Assembly (NCBI RefSeq): GCF_022410515.1
Contig: NZ_JACSDI010000003.1
Coordinates: forward strand, 186,001 to 250,000
Source: Shewanella cutis
Lineage (GTDB): Bacteria; Pseudomonadota; Gammaproteobacteria; Enterobacterales; Shewanellaceae
Reading direction: 5' to 3'
Length of the DNA stretch: 64,000 nt
Below, piece after piece: positions 10,135 to 21,311 of this stretch. The stretch's first letter is position 1; every line of letters starts with the position of its first letter. The translations under genes and the position numbers were made by a program. The notes beneath the pieces are model-generated. The model saw nothing but the letters and a program-made list of their open reading frames with translations, did not search any database and was not told where the DNA came from.

Positions 10135-10901
10135 TAGATACATTAGCGTTTGTGCATCCAGATGCAAAAATTGGTAAAAACGTCACCATAGGTCCATGGA
10201 GTTATGTGGGCGCGGGTGTCGAAATTGGCGACGATTGTTGGTTAAGCTCCCACGTGGTGGTGAAGGGGCCAACCGTGATAGGTAAAGGCAACCGTATTTT
10301 CCAATTCGCCTCAGTGGGTGAAGAATGCCAAGACAAAAAATACGCAGGTGAGCCAACACGCCTTATCATTGGCGATAACAACGTTATCCGTGAGCATGTC
10401 ACCATTCACCGTGGTACGGTTCAAGACAATAGCGAAACCCGCATAGGTTCCAACAACCTGTTTATGAACTATGTGCATATTGCCCACGACTGTGTGGTGG
10501 GGAATAACGTGATTATGGCTAACAATGCGTCTATCGCAGGCCATGTGCATGTGGGTGACTGGGCGATTCTTGGCGGCATGACAGGCGTGCATCAATTTGT
10601 GCATATTGGTGCCCATGCTTTTACTGCCGGTTGCTCGTTATTGCTACAGGATGTGCCACCTTTTGTGATGGCTGCGGGTCAGCCCGCGATTCCTCGTGGC
10701 TTAAACAGCGAGGGCATGAAGCGCCGTGGTTTTTCTAAGGAAAGTCAATTAGCCGTGCGCCGCGCCTATAAAACCTTATATCGCAGCAGCCTGACCGTTG
10801 AAGAAGCGGTTGAGGCACTTGCCGAAGATGCGCAAAATGATGCGCAAGTTAAGTTGCTCGTTGAGTTTGTCAAATCTTCGGGTCGCGGCATTATTCGTTA
10901 G
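10131..10901 (+). CDS. lpxA: UDP-N-acetylglucosamine acyltransferase
   Basis: LpxA performs the first committed reaction of lipid A synthesis, acylating UDP-GlcNAc. The 256-residue protein is made of hexapeptide repeats over its first 190 residues and contains the catalytic His in [12 protein letters not shown] near residue 120, followed by the C-terminal helical domain beginning near [16 protein letters not shown]. Translation starts at GTG 10131, overlapping the fabZ stop codon by four bases. lpxB follows only after 130 bases, an unusual gap in an otherwise tight cluster. Confidence 0.96.
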   Translation: MIDTLAFVHPDAKIGKNVTIGPWSYVGAGVEIGDDCWLSSHVVVKGPTVIGKGNRIFQFASVGEECQDKKYAGEPTRLIIGDNNVIREHVTIHRGTVQDNSETRIGSNNLFMNYVHIAHDCVVGNNVIMANNASIAGHVHVGDWAILGGMTGVHQFVHIGAHAFTAGCSLLLQDVPPFVMAAGQPAIPRGLNSEGMKRRGFSKESQLAVRRAYKTLYRSSLTVEEAVEALAEDAQNDAQVKLLVEFVKSSGRGIIR

Positions 10902-11031
10902 CGGCATTATGGGTTAAGAGTTACGACTCTACACTATGCCATTCATAGGCACTGCTCGTTAATTCTGCTTTAGAAAATGCCATGGCAGAGATTCGCTGCG
11001 GTGCCATTAACTTGTCAGATATGATTGGTTT

Positions 11032-12189
11032 ATGAGCAAAAAATCTCAATTAGTGTTTGCAATGGTCGCCGGAGAACTCTCCGGCGATATTTTAGGTGCG
11101 GGGTTAATGGCCGCGCTGCAAAAAACACACCCCAATGCTCGTTTTGTCGGTATTGGTGGACCCCGAATGGAAGCCTTAGGCTTCGAATCCCTGTTTGCGA
11201 TGGAAGAGTTAGCCGTGATGGGGATTGTTGAAGTGCTATCGCGCTTGCCGCGGTTACTTCATGTGCGATCATCCCTGATTAAGTCCATCACCGAACTTAA
11301 GCCCGATTGCTTTATCGGTATCGATGCACCGGATTTTAATATCGGATTAGAGCTCAAGCTAAAAGCGCAGGGTATAAAAACGGTACATTATGTTAGCCCT
11401 TCGGTATGGGCGTGGCGGCCTAAGCGTATTTTTAAAATCGCCAAGGCAACCAATATGGTGCTGTCGTTATTGCCCTTCGAGAAAGCCTTTTATGACAAGC
11501 ATCAAGTGCCTTGTACCTTTGTAGGCCATACCTTGGCCGATGATATTCCGCTCGAAAGCGATAAGGCCAGCGCGCGTCAACTGCTTGAGTTGGATCCCGA
11601 GGTGGAATATTTAGCCATTTTACCGGGTTCGCGCGGTGGCGAGTTAAAGCAACTCGCCGAGCCGTTTGTTAAGGCGGCATTGCTTATTAAACAGCAATTT
11701 CCTGATATTCGCTTTGTGACGCCCTTAGTGAACCAAAAGCGCCGTGAGCAGTTTGAACAAGCCTTAAAAGATCACGCACCAGATCTGGAAATCCATATGG
11801 TAGAAGGTAAGTCACGTGAAGTGATGGCCGCCGCTGATGGTATTTTACTCGCATCGGGTACGGCGACCTTAGAAGCGATGTTAATCAAACGTCCGATGGT
11901 GGTGGCGTATCGCGTCAGTCCACTCACCTATAGTATTGCCAAGCGTATGATGCAGGTGAATCGTTTTTCCTTGCCGAATCTATTAGCAGGACGCGATGTG
12001 GTGCCGGAACTGATTCAACACGATTGCACGCCCGAGAAGATTGCTGCCGCAGTTGGTGTTGAACTTAACCGAGACTTTGCGCCGATTAAGGCCGAATTTG
12101 AGCGTTTACATCAAGTGCTGCGTTGTGATGCCAGCCAAAAAGCCGCAGAGGCGGTGTTAGCACTCGTCGATTTTAAGGAAGTGAATTAA
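11032..12189 (+). CDS. lpxB: Lipid A disaccharide synthase
   Basis: LpxB condenses UDP-2,3-diacylglucosamine with lipid X at the inner face of the inner membrane. The 385-residue glycosyltransferase of family GT19 shows [14 protein letters not shown] at the N-terminus, [14 protein letters not shown] near residue 125 and the nucleotide-binding [13 protein letters not shown] near residue 280. Its stop codon overlaps the rnhB start by one base. The 130 bases before it hold a short AGAGT/ACTCT inverted repeat but no clear promoter. Confidence 0.96.
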   Translation: MSKKSQLVFAMVAGELSGDILGAGLMAALQKTHPNARFVGIGGPRMEALGFESLFAMEELAVMGIVEVLSRLPRLLHVRSSLIKSITELKPDCFIGIDAPDFNIGLELKLKAQGIKTVHYVSPSVWAWRPKRIFKIAKATNMVLSLLPFEKAFYDKHQVPCTFVGHTLADDIPLESDKASARQLLELDPEVEYLAILPGSRGGELKQLAEPFVKAALLIKQQFPDIRFVTPLVNQKRREQFEQALKDHAPDLEIHMVEGKSREVMAAADGILLASGTATLEAMLIKRPMVVAYRVSPLTYSIAKRMMQVNRFSLPNLLAGRDVVPELIQHDCTPEKIAAAVGVELNRDFAPIKAEFERLHQVLRCDASQKAAEAVLALVDFKEVN

Positions 12190-12818
12190 TGGCGGTATTT
12201 AAGACGCTGACTGACGCAGATATCGCCATGTTCTCAACCAGTTTGGTGGCCGGGGTGGATGAAGTTGGCCGCGGCCCCCTCGTTGGCGATGTGGTTACAG
12301 CAGCGGTGATCCTCGATCCTAATCGACCTATTTTGGGCTTAAATGACTCTAAAAAGCTCAGCGAGAAGCGCCGCGAGGCATTATTCGATGAGATTTGTGA
12401 AAAAGCCTTAAGCTTTCATGTGGGGCGGGCAAGTCCTGCGGAAATTGATGATCTGAATATCCTGCATGCCACAATGCTGGCGATGCAGCGCGCGGTGGCA
12501 GGGCTTGCGCGTGCGCCCGAGTTAGTTTTAGTCGATGGTAATCGCAGTCCAGCGTTTAACCATGCGGGACAAAGGCTTTCCAGCCATAGCATAGTCAAGG
12601 GTGATGGCCTGATTGCCAGCATTAGTGCGGCATCGATTATTGCTAAAGTGACCCGCGATCGGGAGATGGACGTCCTTGATGCAGCCTATCCTCAATATGG
12701 TTTTGCCAAGCATAAAGGCTATCCCACAAAGGCGCATTTTGAGGCCATCGCCGAGCATGGCGTGTTCGACCAGTACCGTAAAAGTTTCAAACCCGTCAAG
12801 GCATTACTGGAGCGTTAA
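12189..12818 (+). CDS. rnhB: Ribonuclease HII
   Basis: RNase HII removes ribonucleotides and RNA primers from DNA-RNA hybrids. The 209-residue protein has the family active-site motif [14 protein letters not shown] near residue 21, the ALVLVDG-type acidic strand ([11 protein letters not shown]) near 112, and [14 protein letters not shown] carrying later catalytic and helical residues. It overlaps the last base of lpxB and sits just ahead of dnaE, the normal lpxB-rnhB-dnaE arrangement. Confidence 0.96.
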   Translation: MAVFKTLTDADIAMFSTSLVAGVDEVGRGPLVGDVVTAAVILDPNRPILGLNDSKKLSEKRREALFDEICEKALSFHVGRASPAEIDDLNILHATMLAMQRAVAGLARAPELVLVDGNRSPAFNHAGQRLSSHSIVKGDGLIASISAASIIAKVTRDREMDVLDAAYPQYGFAKHKGYPTKAHFEAIAEHGVFDQYRKSFKPVKALLER

Positions 12819-12851
12819 CACCAATTGCGTGTTTTCATTTCAGCTTGAGTG

Positions 12852-12896
12852 CAAAGTCACTAGCCCAAGGGCGGTGACTTTGTTAGTCTGCTTTTT
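12852..12896 (+). terminator. Hairpin between rnhB and dnaE, possible weak terminator
   Basis: CAAAGTCAC (12852-12860) pairs perfectly with GTGACTTTG (12874-12882), with an inner GCCC/GGGC stem. The following TTAGTCTGCTTTTTAG is a broken T-run, so termination may be partial. It could instead affect the dnaE leader. Confidence 0.4.
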
Positions 12897-12934
12897 AGTG
12901 ATTGTTAACCTGCTATTCAAAGATAATTCTAACT

Positions 12935-15900
12935 ATGTCCGATCCTCGTTTTGTGCATCTGCGTGTCCACAGTGACTTTTCTATGTCCGATGGTGTGGCT
13001 AAGGTCAAGCCGATCCTTGCTCAAGTTGAAGCGAAAGGAATGGCGGCGGTGGCTTTGACGGATCAAAACAACCTCTGTGGTTTAGTCAAGTTTTACGGCG
13101 GTTGCCACGGTGCGGGGATCAAACCGATTATTGGCGCGGACTTTTGGATGCAAGTGCCAGGCTTTGAGGATGAATTTTGTGCTGTCACCATTATCGCAAT
13201 GGATAATGAAGGCTATCAAAACCTCACTCAAATCATCAGCCAAGCCTATTTACGTGGTCAAGTTCAAGGGCGTGTAGTGATTGACCAAGAGTGGTTGATC
13301 ACTTACAACCCAGGCATTTTGCTACTGTCTGGCGGCAAAGAAGGGGACATAGGTAAAGCGCTGTTAAAAGGCAACAATACCCAAGTCGAGTCGTTATGCG
13401 AGTTTTATCAGCAGTATTTCGAAGGACGTTATTTCCTCGAATTATTGCGCACGGGGCGCCCCGATGAGGAACGTTACCTGCATATGGCGGTGGGATTAGC
13501 GCAGGAAAAGGGCATTCCGGTGGTAGCCACCAATCAGGTGGTGTTTTTAAAGCCTGAGGACTTTGAGGCCCATGAAATCCGGGTCGCTATTCATGATGGT
13601 TTTACGCTTGCTGATCCGCGCCGTCCTAAAAAGTACAGTGAACAGCAGTACCTTCGCAGTGAAGATGAAATGTGCGAGCTGTTTGCCGATATTCCCGCAG
13701 CCCTTGCCAATACCGTTGAAATTGCTAAACGCTGTAACGTCACCATTCGTTTAAACGAATACTTTTTACCCAATTTCCCTACCGGCGACATGTCGATTGA
13801 AGATTTTCTGGTTGATTGCTCGAAAAAGGGGCTTGAAGAACGTTTAGCATTTTTATTCCCCGATCCGGCTGTGCGCGCCGAGCGCCGCGGTGAATATGAT
13901 GAGCGTCTCGATGTGGAGCTCAAGGTGATTAACCAGATGGGCTTTCCTGGTTACTTCTTGATCGTGATGGAGTTTATCCAGTGGGGCAAGGACAATGGTA
14001 TTCCTGTCGGCCCGGGCCGTGGTTCGGGTGCAGGATCGCTTGTCGCCTACGCCCTTAAAATTACCGACTTAGACCCACTCGAATTCGACCTGCTGTTCGA
14101 ACGTTTCTTGAACCCAGAGCGGGTGTCGATGCCCGATTTTGACGTCGACTTCTGTATGGACAGACGCGATGAGGTGATTGATCACGTGGCCGAACTCTAC
14201 GGCCGTGAAGCGGTATCGCAAATTATCACCTTCGGAACGATGGCGGCAAAAGCGGTTATCCGTGACGTGGGCCGGGTGCTCGGTCATCCCTACGGCTTTG
14301 TGGATCGTATTTCAAAGCTTATCCCACCAGAGCCTGGGATGACACTGGCCAAAGCCTTTGAAGTGGAGCCTGCGCTGCAGGAATCCTACGATGCCGATGA
14401 GGATGTCAAAGATCTTATCGACATGTGTCGTAAACTTGAGGGCGTCACCCGAAACGCGGGTAAACACGCGGGGGGCGTGGTGATTGCACCCACCAAGATC
14501 ACCGACTTTTCGCCGCTGTATTGTGATGCTGAAGGTAAAAACCCCGTCACTCAGTTTGATAAAAACGATGTGGAAACTGCAGGGTTAGTAAAATTCGACT
14601 TCTTAGGGTTAAGAACGCTCACCATTGTCGACTGGGCACTGGATATGATCAACAAGGTGGAGGTTAAAAATGGCCGTCCACCGGTGCGGATTGAGGCGAT
14701 TCCCCTAGATGACCCTGCGTCGTTCCGCTTGCTACAACGTTATGAAACCACCGCGGTATTCCAGCTCGAATCCCGCGGCATGAAGGACTTGATTAAACGC
14801 CTGCAGCCTGACTGTTTCGAAGATATGATCGCTCTGGTGGCACTTTTCCGCCCAGGGCCGCTGCAATCGGGCATGGTGGATAACTTTATCGAGCGTAAGC
14901 ATGGCCGTGAAGAGGTGTCTTACCCCGATTCCCAATACCAGCATGAATCCTTAAAGGAACTACTCTCGCCCACCTACGGCATTATTTTGTATCAAGAGCA
15001 GGTGATGCAGATTGCACAGGTGTTATCGGGTTATACCTTGGGCGGTGCTGACATGCTGCGCCGTGCTATGGGTAAGAAAAAACCTGAGGAGATGGCTAAG
15101 CAGCGGAGTATTTTTAAAGAGGGCGCGATTAAAAACGGTGTCGACGGTGAGCTGTCGATGAAAATCTTCGACCTCGTGGAAAAGTTCGCTGGTTACGGTT
15201 TTAACAAATCCCACTCCGCAGCCTATGCGTTAGTTTCCTATCAAACCCTGTGGTTGAAGACCCATTATCCTTCGCAATTTATGGCTGCGGTAATGTCGGC
15301 CGATATGGATAACACCGATAAAATTGTGACCTTAGTGGATGAGTGTGAGCGGATGGGACTCACCATTATTCCGCCGGATGTGAATAAGGGCTTATTTAAA
15401 TTTACCGTCGATGATGATCTACGTATCGTTTACGGCATCGGCGCCATCAAGGGCGTGGGTGAGGGGCCGGTTGAGTCGATTTTAGAGGCGCGTAAAGATG
15501 GTCCCTTTAAAGATTTATTCGACTTTTGTGCCCGTATTGATCTTAAAAAGCTTAACAAGCGGGTGATTGAAAAGCTTATTTGCGCCGGCGCCTTAGATGC
15601 GCTTGGGCCACACCGCGCTTCGATGATAGCAACCTTGCCTGAGGCTATTAGCGCCGCAGATCAGCACGCTAAGGCCGAGGCCATTGGCCAGCACGATATG
15701 TTTGGTCTGCTAAATAGCGATCCCGAGGACAGCAAGCAGCAGTTTGTTGAATGTACTCCGTGGCCGGATAAAATTTGGCTCGAAGGTGAGCGCGAAACCT
15801 TAGGCTTGTATTTAACAGGTCACCCCATTAATCAATATCTTAAAGAGCTTAAGCATTATACTTCTGGTCGGCTCAAGGATGTGCATCCAACTGATCGCGG

Positions 15901-16411
15901 TAAAACCGTGAAGGCGGCGGGGTTAGTGGTGGCAACCCGCGTGATGCTCACCAAACGCGGCTCGAAAATGGGCTTGCTGACCTTAGATGACAAGAGCGCA
16001 CGGCTTGAGGTGATGCTATTTACCGAAGCCTTTGAGAAGTTTAATCACCTGCTTGAAAAGGATCGGATCCTTATCTGCGAAGGTGAAGTGAGTTTCGATG
16101 ATTTTGCCGGTGGTAACCGGATGACGGCGCGCAATATTATCGATATCAGTGAGGCGCGTAGCCACTTTGCCAGTGCATTGGAGATTGATTTAGAGGCATC
16201 GCAGTTGACTCCGACTATGCTCGATAGCATCGAGCAGGCAATAAGTCCATGGCGTAATGGCGCTGTGCCAGTACTGATTAACTACAGTCAAGCTCAGGCC
16301 AAGGGGCAGTTTAGATTGGCTGAAGCCTGGCGAGTTAATCCAAGTGATGAGCTGGTCTTTGCCTTGGAAAGTTTACTTGGCCCCCATAAAGTGCGGATTG
16401 TATTTCCATAG
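12935..16411 (+). CDS. dnaE: DNA polymerase III alpha subunit
   Basis: DnaE is the replicative polymerase subunit of the Pol III holoenzyme. The 1158-residue product is within two residues of the E. coli protein. It has the N-terminal PHP domain ([15 protein letters not shown]), the polymerase core with catalytic aspartates in [15 protein letters not shown], the [15 protein letters not shown] palm motif, the HAGGVVIAP and [14 protein letters not shown] segments, and the C-terminal OB domain near [20 protein letters not shown] 12935 is chosen because it gives the conserved N-terminus; the longer frame from TTG 12902 lacks family support. Confidence 0.97.
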   Translation: MSDPRFVHLRVHSDFSMSDGVAKVKPILAQVEAKGMAAVALTDQNNLCGLVKFYGGCHGAGIKPIIGADFWMQVPGFEDEFCAVTIIAMDNEGYQNLTQIISQAYLRGQVQGRVVIDQEWLITYNPGILLLSGGKEGDIGKALLKGNNTQVESLCEFYQQYFEGRYFLELLRTGRPDEERYLHMAVGLAQEKGIPVVATNQVVFLKPEDFEAHEIRVAIHDGFTLADPRRPKKYSEQQYLRSEDEMCELFADIPAALANTVEIAKRCNVTIRLNEYFLPNFPTGDMSIEDFLVDCSKKGLEERLAFLFPDPAVRAERRGEYDERLDVELKVINQMGFPGYFLIVMEFIQWGKDNGIPVGPGRGSGAGSLVAYALKITDLDPLEFDLLFERFLNPERVSMPDFDVDFCMDRRDEVIDHVAELYGREAVSQIITFGTMAAKAVIRDVGRVLGHPYGFVDRISKLIPPEPGMTLAKAFEVEPALQESYDADEDVKDLIDMCRKLEGVTRNAGKHAGGVVIAPTKITDFSPLYCDAEGKNPVTQFDKNDVETAGLVKFDFLGLRTLTIVDWALDMINKVEVKNGRPPVRIEAIPLDDPASFRLLQRYETTAVFQLESRGMKDLIKRLQPDCFEDMIALVALFRPGPLQSGMVDNFIERKHGREEVSYPDSQYQHESLKELLSPTYGIILYQEQVMQIAQVLSGYTLGGADMLRRAMGKKKPEEMAKQRSIFKEGAIKNGVDGELSMKIFDLVEKFAGYGFNKSHSAAYALVSYQTLWLKTHYPSQFMAAVMSADMDNTDKIVTLVDECERMGLTIIPPDVNKGLFKFTVDDDLRIVYGIGAIKGVGEGPVESILEARKDGPFKDLFDFCARIDLKKLNKRVIEKLICAGALDALGPHRASMIATLPEAISAADQHAKAEAIGQHDMFGLLNSDPEDSKQQFVECTPWPDKIWLEGERETLGLYLTGHPINQYLKELKHYTSGRLKDVHPTDRGKTVKAAGLVVATRVMLTKRGSKMGLLTLDDKSARLEVMLFTEAFEKFNHLLEKDRILICEGEVSFDDFAGGNRMTARNIIDISEARSHFASALEIDLEASQLTPTMLDSIEQAISPWRNGAVPVLINYSQAQAKGQFRLAEAWRVNPSDELVFALESLLGPHKVRIVFP

Positions 16412-16461
16412 TCAATATCAACCTTAAGTCGATCTAATTAGGTTTTTTAGTGGGGAAGGGT

Positions 16462-17901
16462 ATGGCTGCGCAGGATTTAAGTGTACATATAGCGCGATGG
16501 TTAGATAGCTTGTCTCTCCAAGCAGGCAGCAAGTTAGTCCTCGCTTACAGTGGCGGAGTTGATTCCGAAGTGCTCGCCTGCGGCTTAAGTGAATATGCTA
16601 AACAGCGTCCGGATTTACGCTATCAATTGATTTATGTACACCATGGCTTGAGCCCTAATGCCGATAATTGGGCCAAGCATTGCAAAACTCGCGCCGCCAT
16701 TTATGGTTTACCTGTGACGGTAGAACGGGTGCAGCTTGTGCTTGGTCCTCGGGTGAGTGTCGAGGCCGAGGCACGAAAAGCGCGTTATCAGGCGATTTTA
16801 GCGCATCTTAATCCACAGGATGTGTTGTTGACCGCCCACCACGAGGATGATCAACTTGAGACCATTCTACTCGCTCTCAAACGTGGTCAAGGTCCAAAAG
16901 GATTAGCCGCCATGGGGCACATTCAGCCACTCTCATTAGCAGGCAAAGGATCGTGCTTACAAGTGCGTCCTTTGCTCGATATTAGCCGCGAGACGATTGA
17001 AGCTTTCGCTCAAACGCGACAGCTAGTGCATATCGAAGATGAGAGTAATCAAGATGATAAGTACGATCGTAACTTTCTTCGTCTTGAGATTATTCCACGC
17101 CTAAAAGCGCGCTGGCCAAGTATTGCCACCACCGCCAGCCGCAGTGCCCAGCTTTGTGCCGAGCAGCAAGCCATAGTAGAAACTGAGGTAAGTGAGCGTT
17201 TACCTAAGCTGTTAGCTAAGGCGGCTGTTACTGAGCAAACTGTACTCAAGCTGACTGAATTGGCTGCGCAACCGATTGAATGGCAAGGGATACTGCTGCG
17301 GGGCTTTATTGAGTCCCAAGGGTTTGGTTTGCCTTCCTATATACAGCTACAGCAAATCCTGCAGCAGTTAATGTATGCAAAAGACGATGCCAAAGTGCAG
17401 ATCCAGATTGGTGACTGTGTACTTCGCCGCTTTGCTGGCAGACTCTATGTCGATAATGTAACGAAGAGTTTCACTGATAATATGGCTGGGCGAGAGGATT
17501 GTCGGGAAAGAACACCTGCCATTTATCAGATAACCGATCTGAACCTGCATCAACATTTACTGGCGTTTTTAAGACTATCCCAGCCAATCACTGTGCAACC
17601 CATCCCACCATTGGCGTTGGTGCAGCATGGCACTAGGCTGCGTTTACCCAAAGTGGATGAAGTGGTGAGTCTAGGTTATGGATTGCCGGGGCAGTTTCGG
17701 TGTCAGCCACATTTTCGTGATAAGGGACGTGAGCTGAAAAAGTTATGGCAGGAATGCGCAGTGCCGCCTTGGTTACGTGCTGATGTGGGATTCGTGTTCT
17801 ACAACGATAAACTGGTGATGGCCTTTGGACTTTGGGTTGAAAAGGCATTTTGCGTCCAAGGAGATGAACTGGGATTAAGTTATTTAATTGCTAAGCCATA
17901 A
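16462..17901 (+). CDS. tilS: tRNA(Ile)-lysidine synthase
   Basis: TilS converts C34 of the CAU-anticodon tRNA-Ile to lysidine, allowing it to read AUA. The roughly 479-residue protein has the PP-loop ATP-pyrophosphatase motif YSGGVDSEVLA near residue 30, the HHEDDQLETILL motif near 130, and the C-terminal TilS domains with LRLPKVDEVVSLGYGLPGQFR-like sequence. The start is uncertain: GTG 16450 is also in frame, but the GGGGAAGGG run sits just ahead of ATG 16462. It follows dnaE after about 50 bases. Confidence 0.93.
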   Translation: MAAQDLSVHIARWLDSLSLQAGSKLVLAYSGGVDSEVLACGLSEYAKQRPDLRYQLIYVHHGLSPNADNWAKHCKTRAAIYGLPVTVERVQLVLGPRVSVEAEARKARYQAILAHLNPQDVLLTAHHEDDQLETILLALKRGQGPKGLAAMGHIQPLSLAGKGSCLQVRPLLDISRETIEAFAQTRQLVHIEDESNQDDKYDRNFLRLEIIPRLKARWPSIATTASRSAQLCAEQQAIVETEVSERLPKLLAKAAVTEQTVLKLTELAAQPIEWQGILLRGFIESQGFGLPSYIQLQQILQQLMYAKDDAKVQIQIGDCVLRRFAGRLYVDNVTKSFTDNMAGREDCRERTPAIYQITDLNLHQHLLAFLRLSQPITVQPIPPLALVQHGTRLRLPKVDEVVSLGYGLPGQFRCQPHFRDKGRELKKLWQECAVPPWLRADVGFVFYNDKLVMAFGLWVEKAFCVQGDELGLSYLIAKP

Positions 17902-17976
17902 GTGGCGATGTTTTTGTCTCTATCGAGGTTTAATGCTATTAGATATGTTTTGCCAAAAAAGAGCATCCATGCACGA

Positions 17977-18867
17977 TTAAGACAGTTGAGTTTGGCTTAG
18001 CTTGTAGCAATTTCGACCAGACGCTTTGGCTTGATACAAGGTTTTATCCGCCTGTTCATAAAGTTGTTCAGCTTCCATTGTTTCACTCGCTTCTGCAGCA
18101 CCTAAGCTGCAGCTCACACCAAACTGATGAAAACTGGCATGGGTGTTAGTGGCAGATACGATACGTTCGCACAGTAATCCTGCGGCATGAATATTCCCTT
18201 GGACTATCACCACAAATTCGTCCCCACCAATCCGAAAAGCCTGATCGGTACTGCGGATGCTGCTACGGATAATGTCACCAAACTCCTTCAGAATATAATC
18301 CCCACACTTGTGACCATATTTATCATTTAGCTTTTTAAAATTATCTAAATCCAACACGATAAGCGAAACGTTGCCCTGTTTTCTTTGTGCCCTAGCCACC
18401 GCATTTTTAAGACTTTGTGAGTAATAGTGGCGATTGCCTAGCCCAGTTAACGCATCAAACATCGCTTGCATGGACATTTCTTGGTACTGCATAGCATTCA
18501 GTAATGGCTGTAACAACAGTGGCTCGATTTCTTGCAAGCAGAGACTCTGTGATGGTGTCAGCGGCGTTAACAGTTGATACTGCAATGTCAGTGGTGTACC
18601 GCCACAAATGATCTGCCGTTTAAGGCTAATGCCATAACGTTTGCCCCAGCTTAATTTATATTGCTCAGATTGCAGACGAACACCTTGAATAGGCAGATGT
18701 TGTCCCAGCACTTTGCCGTAGCAGGCAAAGACTGTCCGTGGGTCTAAAGTGGCGTGAAGTTGCTGGATCACTTGCACGAGATCCACTGGAGAGGATGTCG
18801 GGCTGTATGCGTCGGTTTGATAGTTATATTCATCTGGATATAACGTGGTCACTAAGCCAAAGTCCAT
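17977..18867 (-). CDS. GGDEF-domain protein, probable diguanylate cyclase
   Basis: This protein probably makes the second messenger cyclic di-GMP from two GTP. The 296-residue protein lacks a signal peptide or membrane segments. Residues 1-130 form a GAF-like or unassigned sensory region, and residues 138-290 form a GGDEF domain with DALTGLGNRHYY, a canonical GGDEF at 214-218 and an inhibitory I-site RSTD at 205-208, so product inhibition is likely. It is transcribed away from the antiporter gene and convergently with tilS. The signal sensed cannot be deduced. Confidence 0.9.
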   Translation of the reverse strand: MDFGLVTTLYPDEYNYQTDAYSPTSSPVDLVQVIQQLHATLDPRTVFACYGKVLGQHLPIQGVRLQSEQYKLSWGKRYGISLKRQIICGGTPLTLQYQLLTPLTPSQSLCLQEIEPLLLQPLLNAMQYQEMSMQAMFDALTGLGNRHYYSQSLKNAVARAQRKQGNVSLIVLDLDNFKKLNDKYGHKCGDYILKEFGDIIRSSIRSTDQAFRIGGDEFVVIVQGNIHAAGLLCERIVSATNTHASFHQFGVSCSLGAAEASETMEAEQLYEQADKTLYQAKASGRNCYKLSQTQLS

Positions 18868-19038
18868 GATGATTACCCCAGCAAATTAAATGGTGATAAA
18901 AATTGTTACCTTGTTTAAGCAATATGTGTGCCGGAATATTTACTAATTAAATTTGTCTTTATATGTCACTCAGTTAAGCTTAAAGCTCTGCGGTTTATTT
19001 TTTAACATGCCAGTAATTTGACAGGAGATAGTGCATCT

Positions 19039-20985
19039 ATGGAACATGGTTTCTTGATCCAAATTCTGTTGATGTTAGTCATTGCCATCATCGCGATTGC
19101 CCTACTTCGGCGCATCGGTTTGCCTGCTATTTTGGCGTATTTGTTAACCGGTGTACTCAGTGGGCCGAGTGGCTTTCATTGGTTCACTCAGCAGCAAATG
19201 CAGTCCGTCGCCGAACTTGGGGTGGTGCTGTTGATGTTCACTTTAGGACTAGAGTTTTCGGTGCCGCGCCTATGGGCGATGCGCAGAACCGTATTTGGTT
19301 TAGGTAGCGCACAGGTGCTCGTTAGCACAGTGTTGGCTATGCTGGTGGCGTTAGCCTGTGGGTTGAATTGGCGTGAATCCCTTGTCATCGGTGCAGCAAT
19401 AGCACTCTCATCCACCGCGATTGTCCTTAAGTTACTCAATGAATTAGATTGGCTCAGGCGTCGCCATGGTGAACTTTCAGTTAGTGTGCTGTTATTCCAA
19501 GATTTAGCCGTTGTCCCGCTGCTGATTTTGCTGCCATTACTTGGGCAGAGTGATGAGCCCTTGGTTTTGGCGTCCATAGCGTGGGCCTTGCTTAAGGGCA
19601 TTCTTGCCTTCTTTTTCTTGATGGCTTTGGGCAAGTGGGCTTTACCAAGGCTTTTTGATGAGGTCGCAAGGTCGCGCTCGAATGAACTCTTTGTACTTTC
19701 GACGCTGGTCGTTGCCTTGGTGACGGGGGCATTTACTCAGTGGTTAGGATTATCGATGGCCTTGGGCGCATTTATGGCGGGGATGTTACTCGGTGAGAGT
19801 CAATATCGTCGCCAGCTAGAGGCGGATATCCGTCCCTTTCGTGATTTGTTAATGGGGTTGTTTTTTATCTCTATCGGCATGATGCTGGATTTTGCGCTTG
19901 TGATTCAGTTTTGGTGGCAAATTTTATTAATCCTGCTCGCTGTTGTGTTCGGCAAGGCACTTATCATCCACGGACTATTACGTTTGGTGGGCGAGCCCTT
20001 TCGGATTGCGATTAGCACAGCCTTAAGCTTGGCGCAGGTGGGGGAGTTTAGTTTTGTAGTGCTCGCCCTTGCCGTAAGTTATGGGCTATTGAGTAATGAG
20101 ACCAGTACTATGCTGGTGATGGTGGCGATATTATCGATGAGTATCGCCCCTTGGTTGGTCCGCCACTGTATGGATATTGCAAAGTGGCTATTGGGGATCC
20201 GCCAGTCTGGACATGTGGAGGATGTTGTTCCCGTGATAACCGACGACCATGATTTGGTTGTGATTTTAGGATATGGACGCGTAGGGCAAACCATTGCACG
20301 TTTTTTAAAGACTGAAGCCGTGCCTTATTTGGTGCTCGATCTTGATCCCACAAGGGTTTATGAGGCGCGCCGTGCGGGGGAGCCGATTTACTTTGGCGAT
20401 GTGTGTAAGCGGGCCATTCTAAAACAAATTGGCATTAAGCGTGCGAAAATGATTGTCATCACCTTTTGTGAGTCCCGTAGTGTCGAAGAAGCTTTATCGC
20501 TGTGTCGACAATTGGCGCCCGAAGCTAACATTTTGGTCCGAACCCGTGATGACAGCGAGCTAGAACTGTTGCAAAAGGCGGGGGCTAACCAAGTCATTCC
20601 TGAAACCTTAGAGGGAAGTTTGATGTTAGTTTCGCAGGTGCTGCATCAGTGTGGTGTACCATTGGCGCGGATCCTTAAACGTTTGGAGTCAGAGCGGCGC
20701 AATCATTATCAGTTTTTACATGGTTTTTTTTCGGGCACCGAGACGGATTTCACCTTAGAGTCCTTGCATGCCGTGCTGTTACACCGCGGCGCAGACGCTG
20801 TTGGTAAGCAGGTAGCGGATATCGATTGGGAGTTGCTGCGGGTAGAACTGAGGGCGATACGACGCAGTGGTCAGGAAATTGAACATCCTGCATCTGATTG
20901 GGTTTTTCGAGCGGGGGATATTCTGTTGATCGTCGGTAAGCCAAGAAGATTAGAAAAAGCGGAAGCGAAACTACTGCAGGGCTAG
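19039..20985 (+). CDS. CPA2-family cation:proton antiporter with TrkA domains (Kef-like)
   Basis: This is an inner-membrane monovalent cation/proton antiporter, probably K+ efflux. The 648-residue protein has about 12 membrane segments over residues 1-390, including the LTGVLSGPSGFHW and TLGLEFSVPRLW segments typical of the family. A cytoplasmic Rossmann TrkA-N domain starts with VVILGYGRVGQTIARFL near residue 407, and a TrkA-C domain lies near the C-terminus (about 565-645). The start ATG 19039 has a CAGGAG ribosome binding site; a TTG 21 bases upstream is less likely. Whether glutathione adducts gate it, as in KefB/KefC, is not visible. Confidence 0.9.
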   Translation: MEHGFLIQILLMLVIAIIAIALLRRIGLPAILAYLLTGVLSGPSGFHWFTQQQMQSVAELGVVLLMFTLGLEFSVPRLWAMRRTVFGLGSAQVLVSTVLAMLVALACGLNWRESLVIGAAIALSSTAIVLKLLNELDWLRRRHGELSVSVLLFQDLAVVPLLILLPLLGQSDEPLVLASIAWALLKGILAFFFLMALGKWALPRLFDEVARSRSNELFVLSTLVVALVTGAFTQWLGLSMALGAFMAGMLLGESQYRRQLEADIRPFRDLLMGLFFISIGMMLDFALVIQFWWQILLILLAVVFGKALIIHGLLRLVGEPFRIAISTALSLAQVGEFSFVVLALAVSYGLLSNETSTMLVMVAILSMSIAPWLVRHCMDIAKWLLGIRQSGHVEDVVPVITDDHDLVVILGYGRVGQTIARFLKTEAVPYLVLDLDPTRVYEARRAGEPIYFGDVCKRAILKQIGIKRAKMIVITFCESRSVEEALSLCRQLAPEANILVRTRDDSELELLQKAGANQVIPETLEGSLMLVSQVLHQCGVPLARILKRLESERRNHYQFLHGFFSGTETDFTLESLHAVLLHRGADAVGKQVADIDWELLRVELRAIRRSGQEIEHPASDWVFRAGDILLIVGKPRRLEKAEAKLLQG

Positions 20986-21029
20986 TTAGTGATACTAAAA
21001 TATAAAGCAATTAAATAAACCACATAAAT

Positions 21030-21058
21030 AAAAATGCCGACGCTGAGTCGGCATTTTT
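21030..21058. terminator. Bidirectional terminator between the antiporter gene and csp
   Basis: AAATGCCGAC pairs perfectly with GTCGGCATTT around GCTGA, with A-rich sequence on the left and T-rich on the right. It can therefore terminate both converging transcripts. Confidence 0.8.
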
Positions 21059-21101
21059 GTCTGTGAACTTGTTGTCAATCAAATCCCTTGCGGGAGTTTA
21101 A

Positions 21102-21311
21102 TTACAGAACAACTACGTTCGCAGCTTGAGGGCCTTTTTGGCCTTGTTCGACTTCGTAAGAAACCTTTTGACCTTCAGCAAGGGTTTTAAAGCCATCAGA
21201 TACGATTGCGCGGAAGTGAACGAATGCGTCAGCGCCACCGTTATCAGGGGAAATAAAACCAAAACCTTTGTCTTCGTTAAACCATTTTACTACGCCAGTA
21301 GTTTTAGACAT
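21102..21311 (-). CDS. Cold-shock family protein (CspA-like)
   Basis: This small OB-fold protein binds single-stranded RNA or DNA and acts as an RNA chaperone. The 69-residue product contains [15 protein letters not shown] (RNP-1 region, K-G-F-G-F-I) and DAFVHFRAI (RNP-2). ATG at 21311 is chosen because csp proteins begin MSKTTGxVKWFN and because a GGAG ribosome binding site precedes it; the frame continues 12 codons upstream without family similarity. Which paralogue it is cannot be fixed from this window, and cold inducibility is an inference. Confidence 0.95.
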   Translation of the reverse strand: MSKTTGVVKWFNEDKGFGFISPDNGGADAFVHFRAIVSDGFKTLAEGQKVSYEVEQGQKGPQAANVVVL

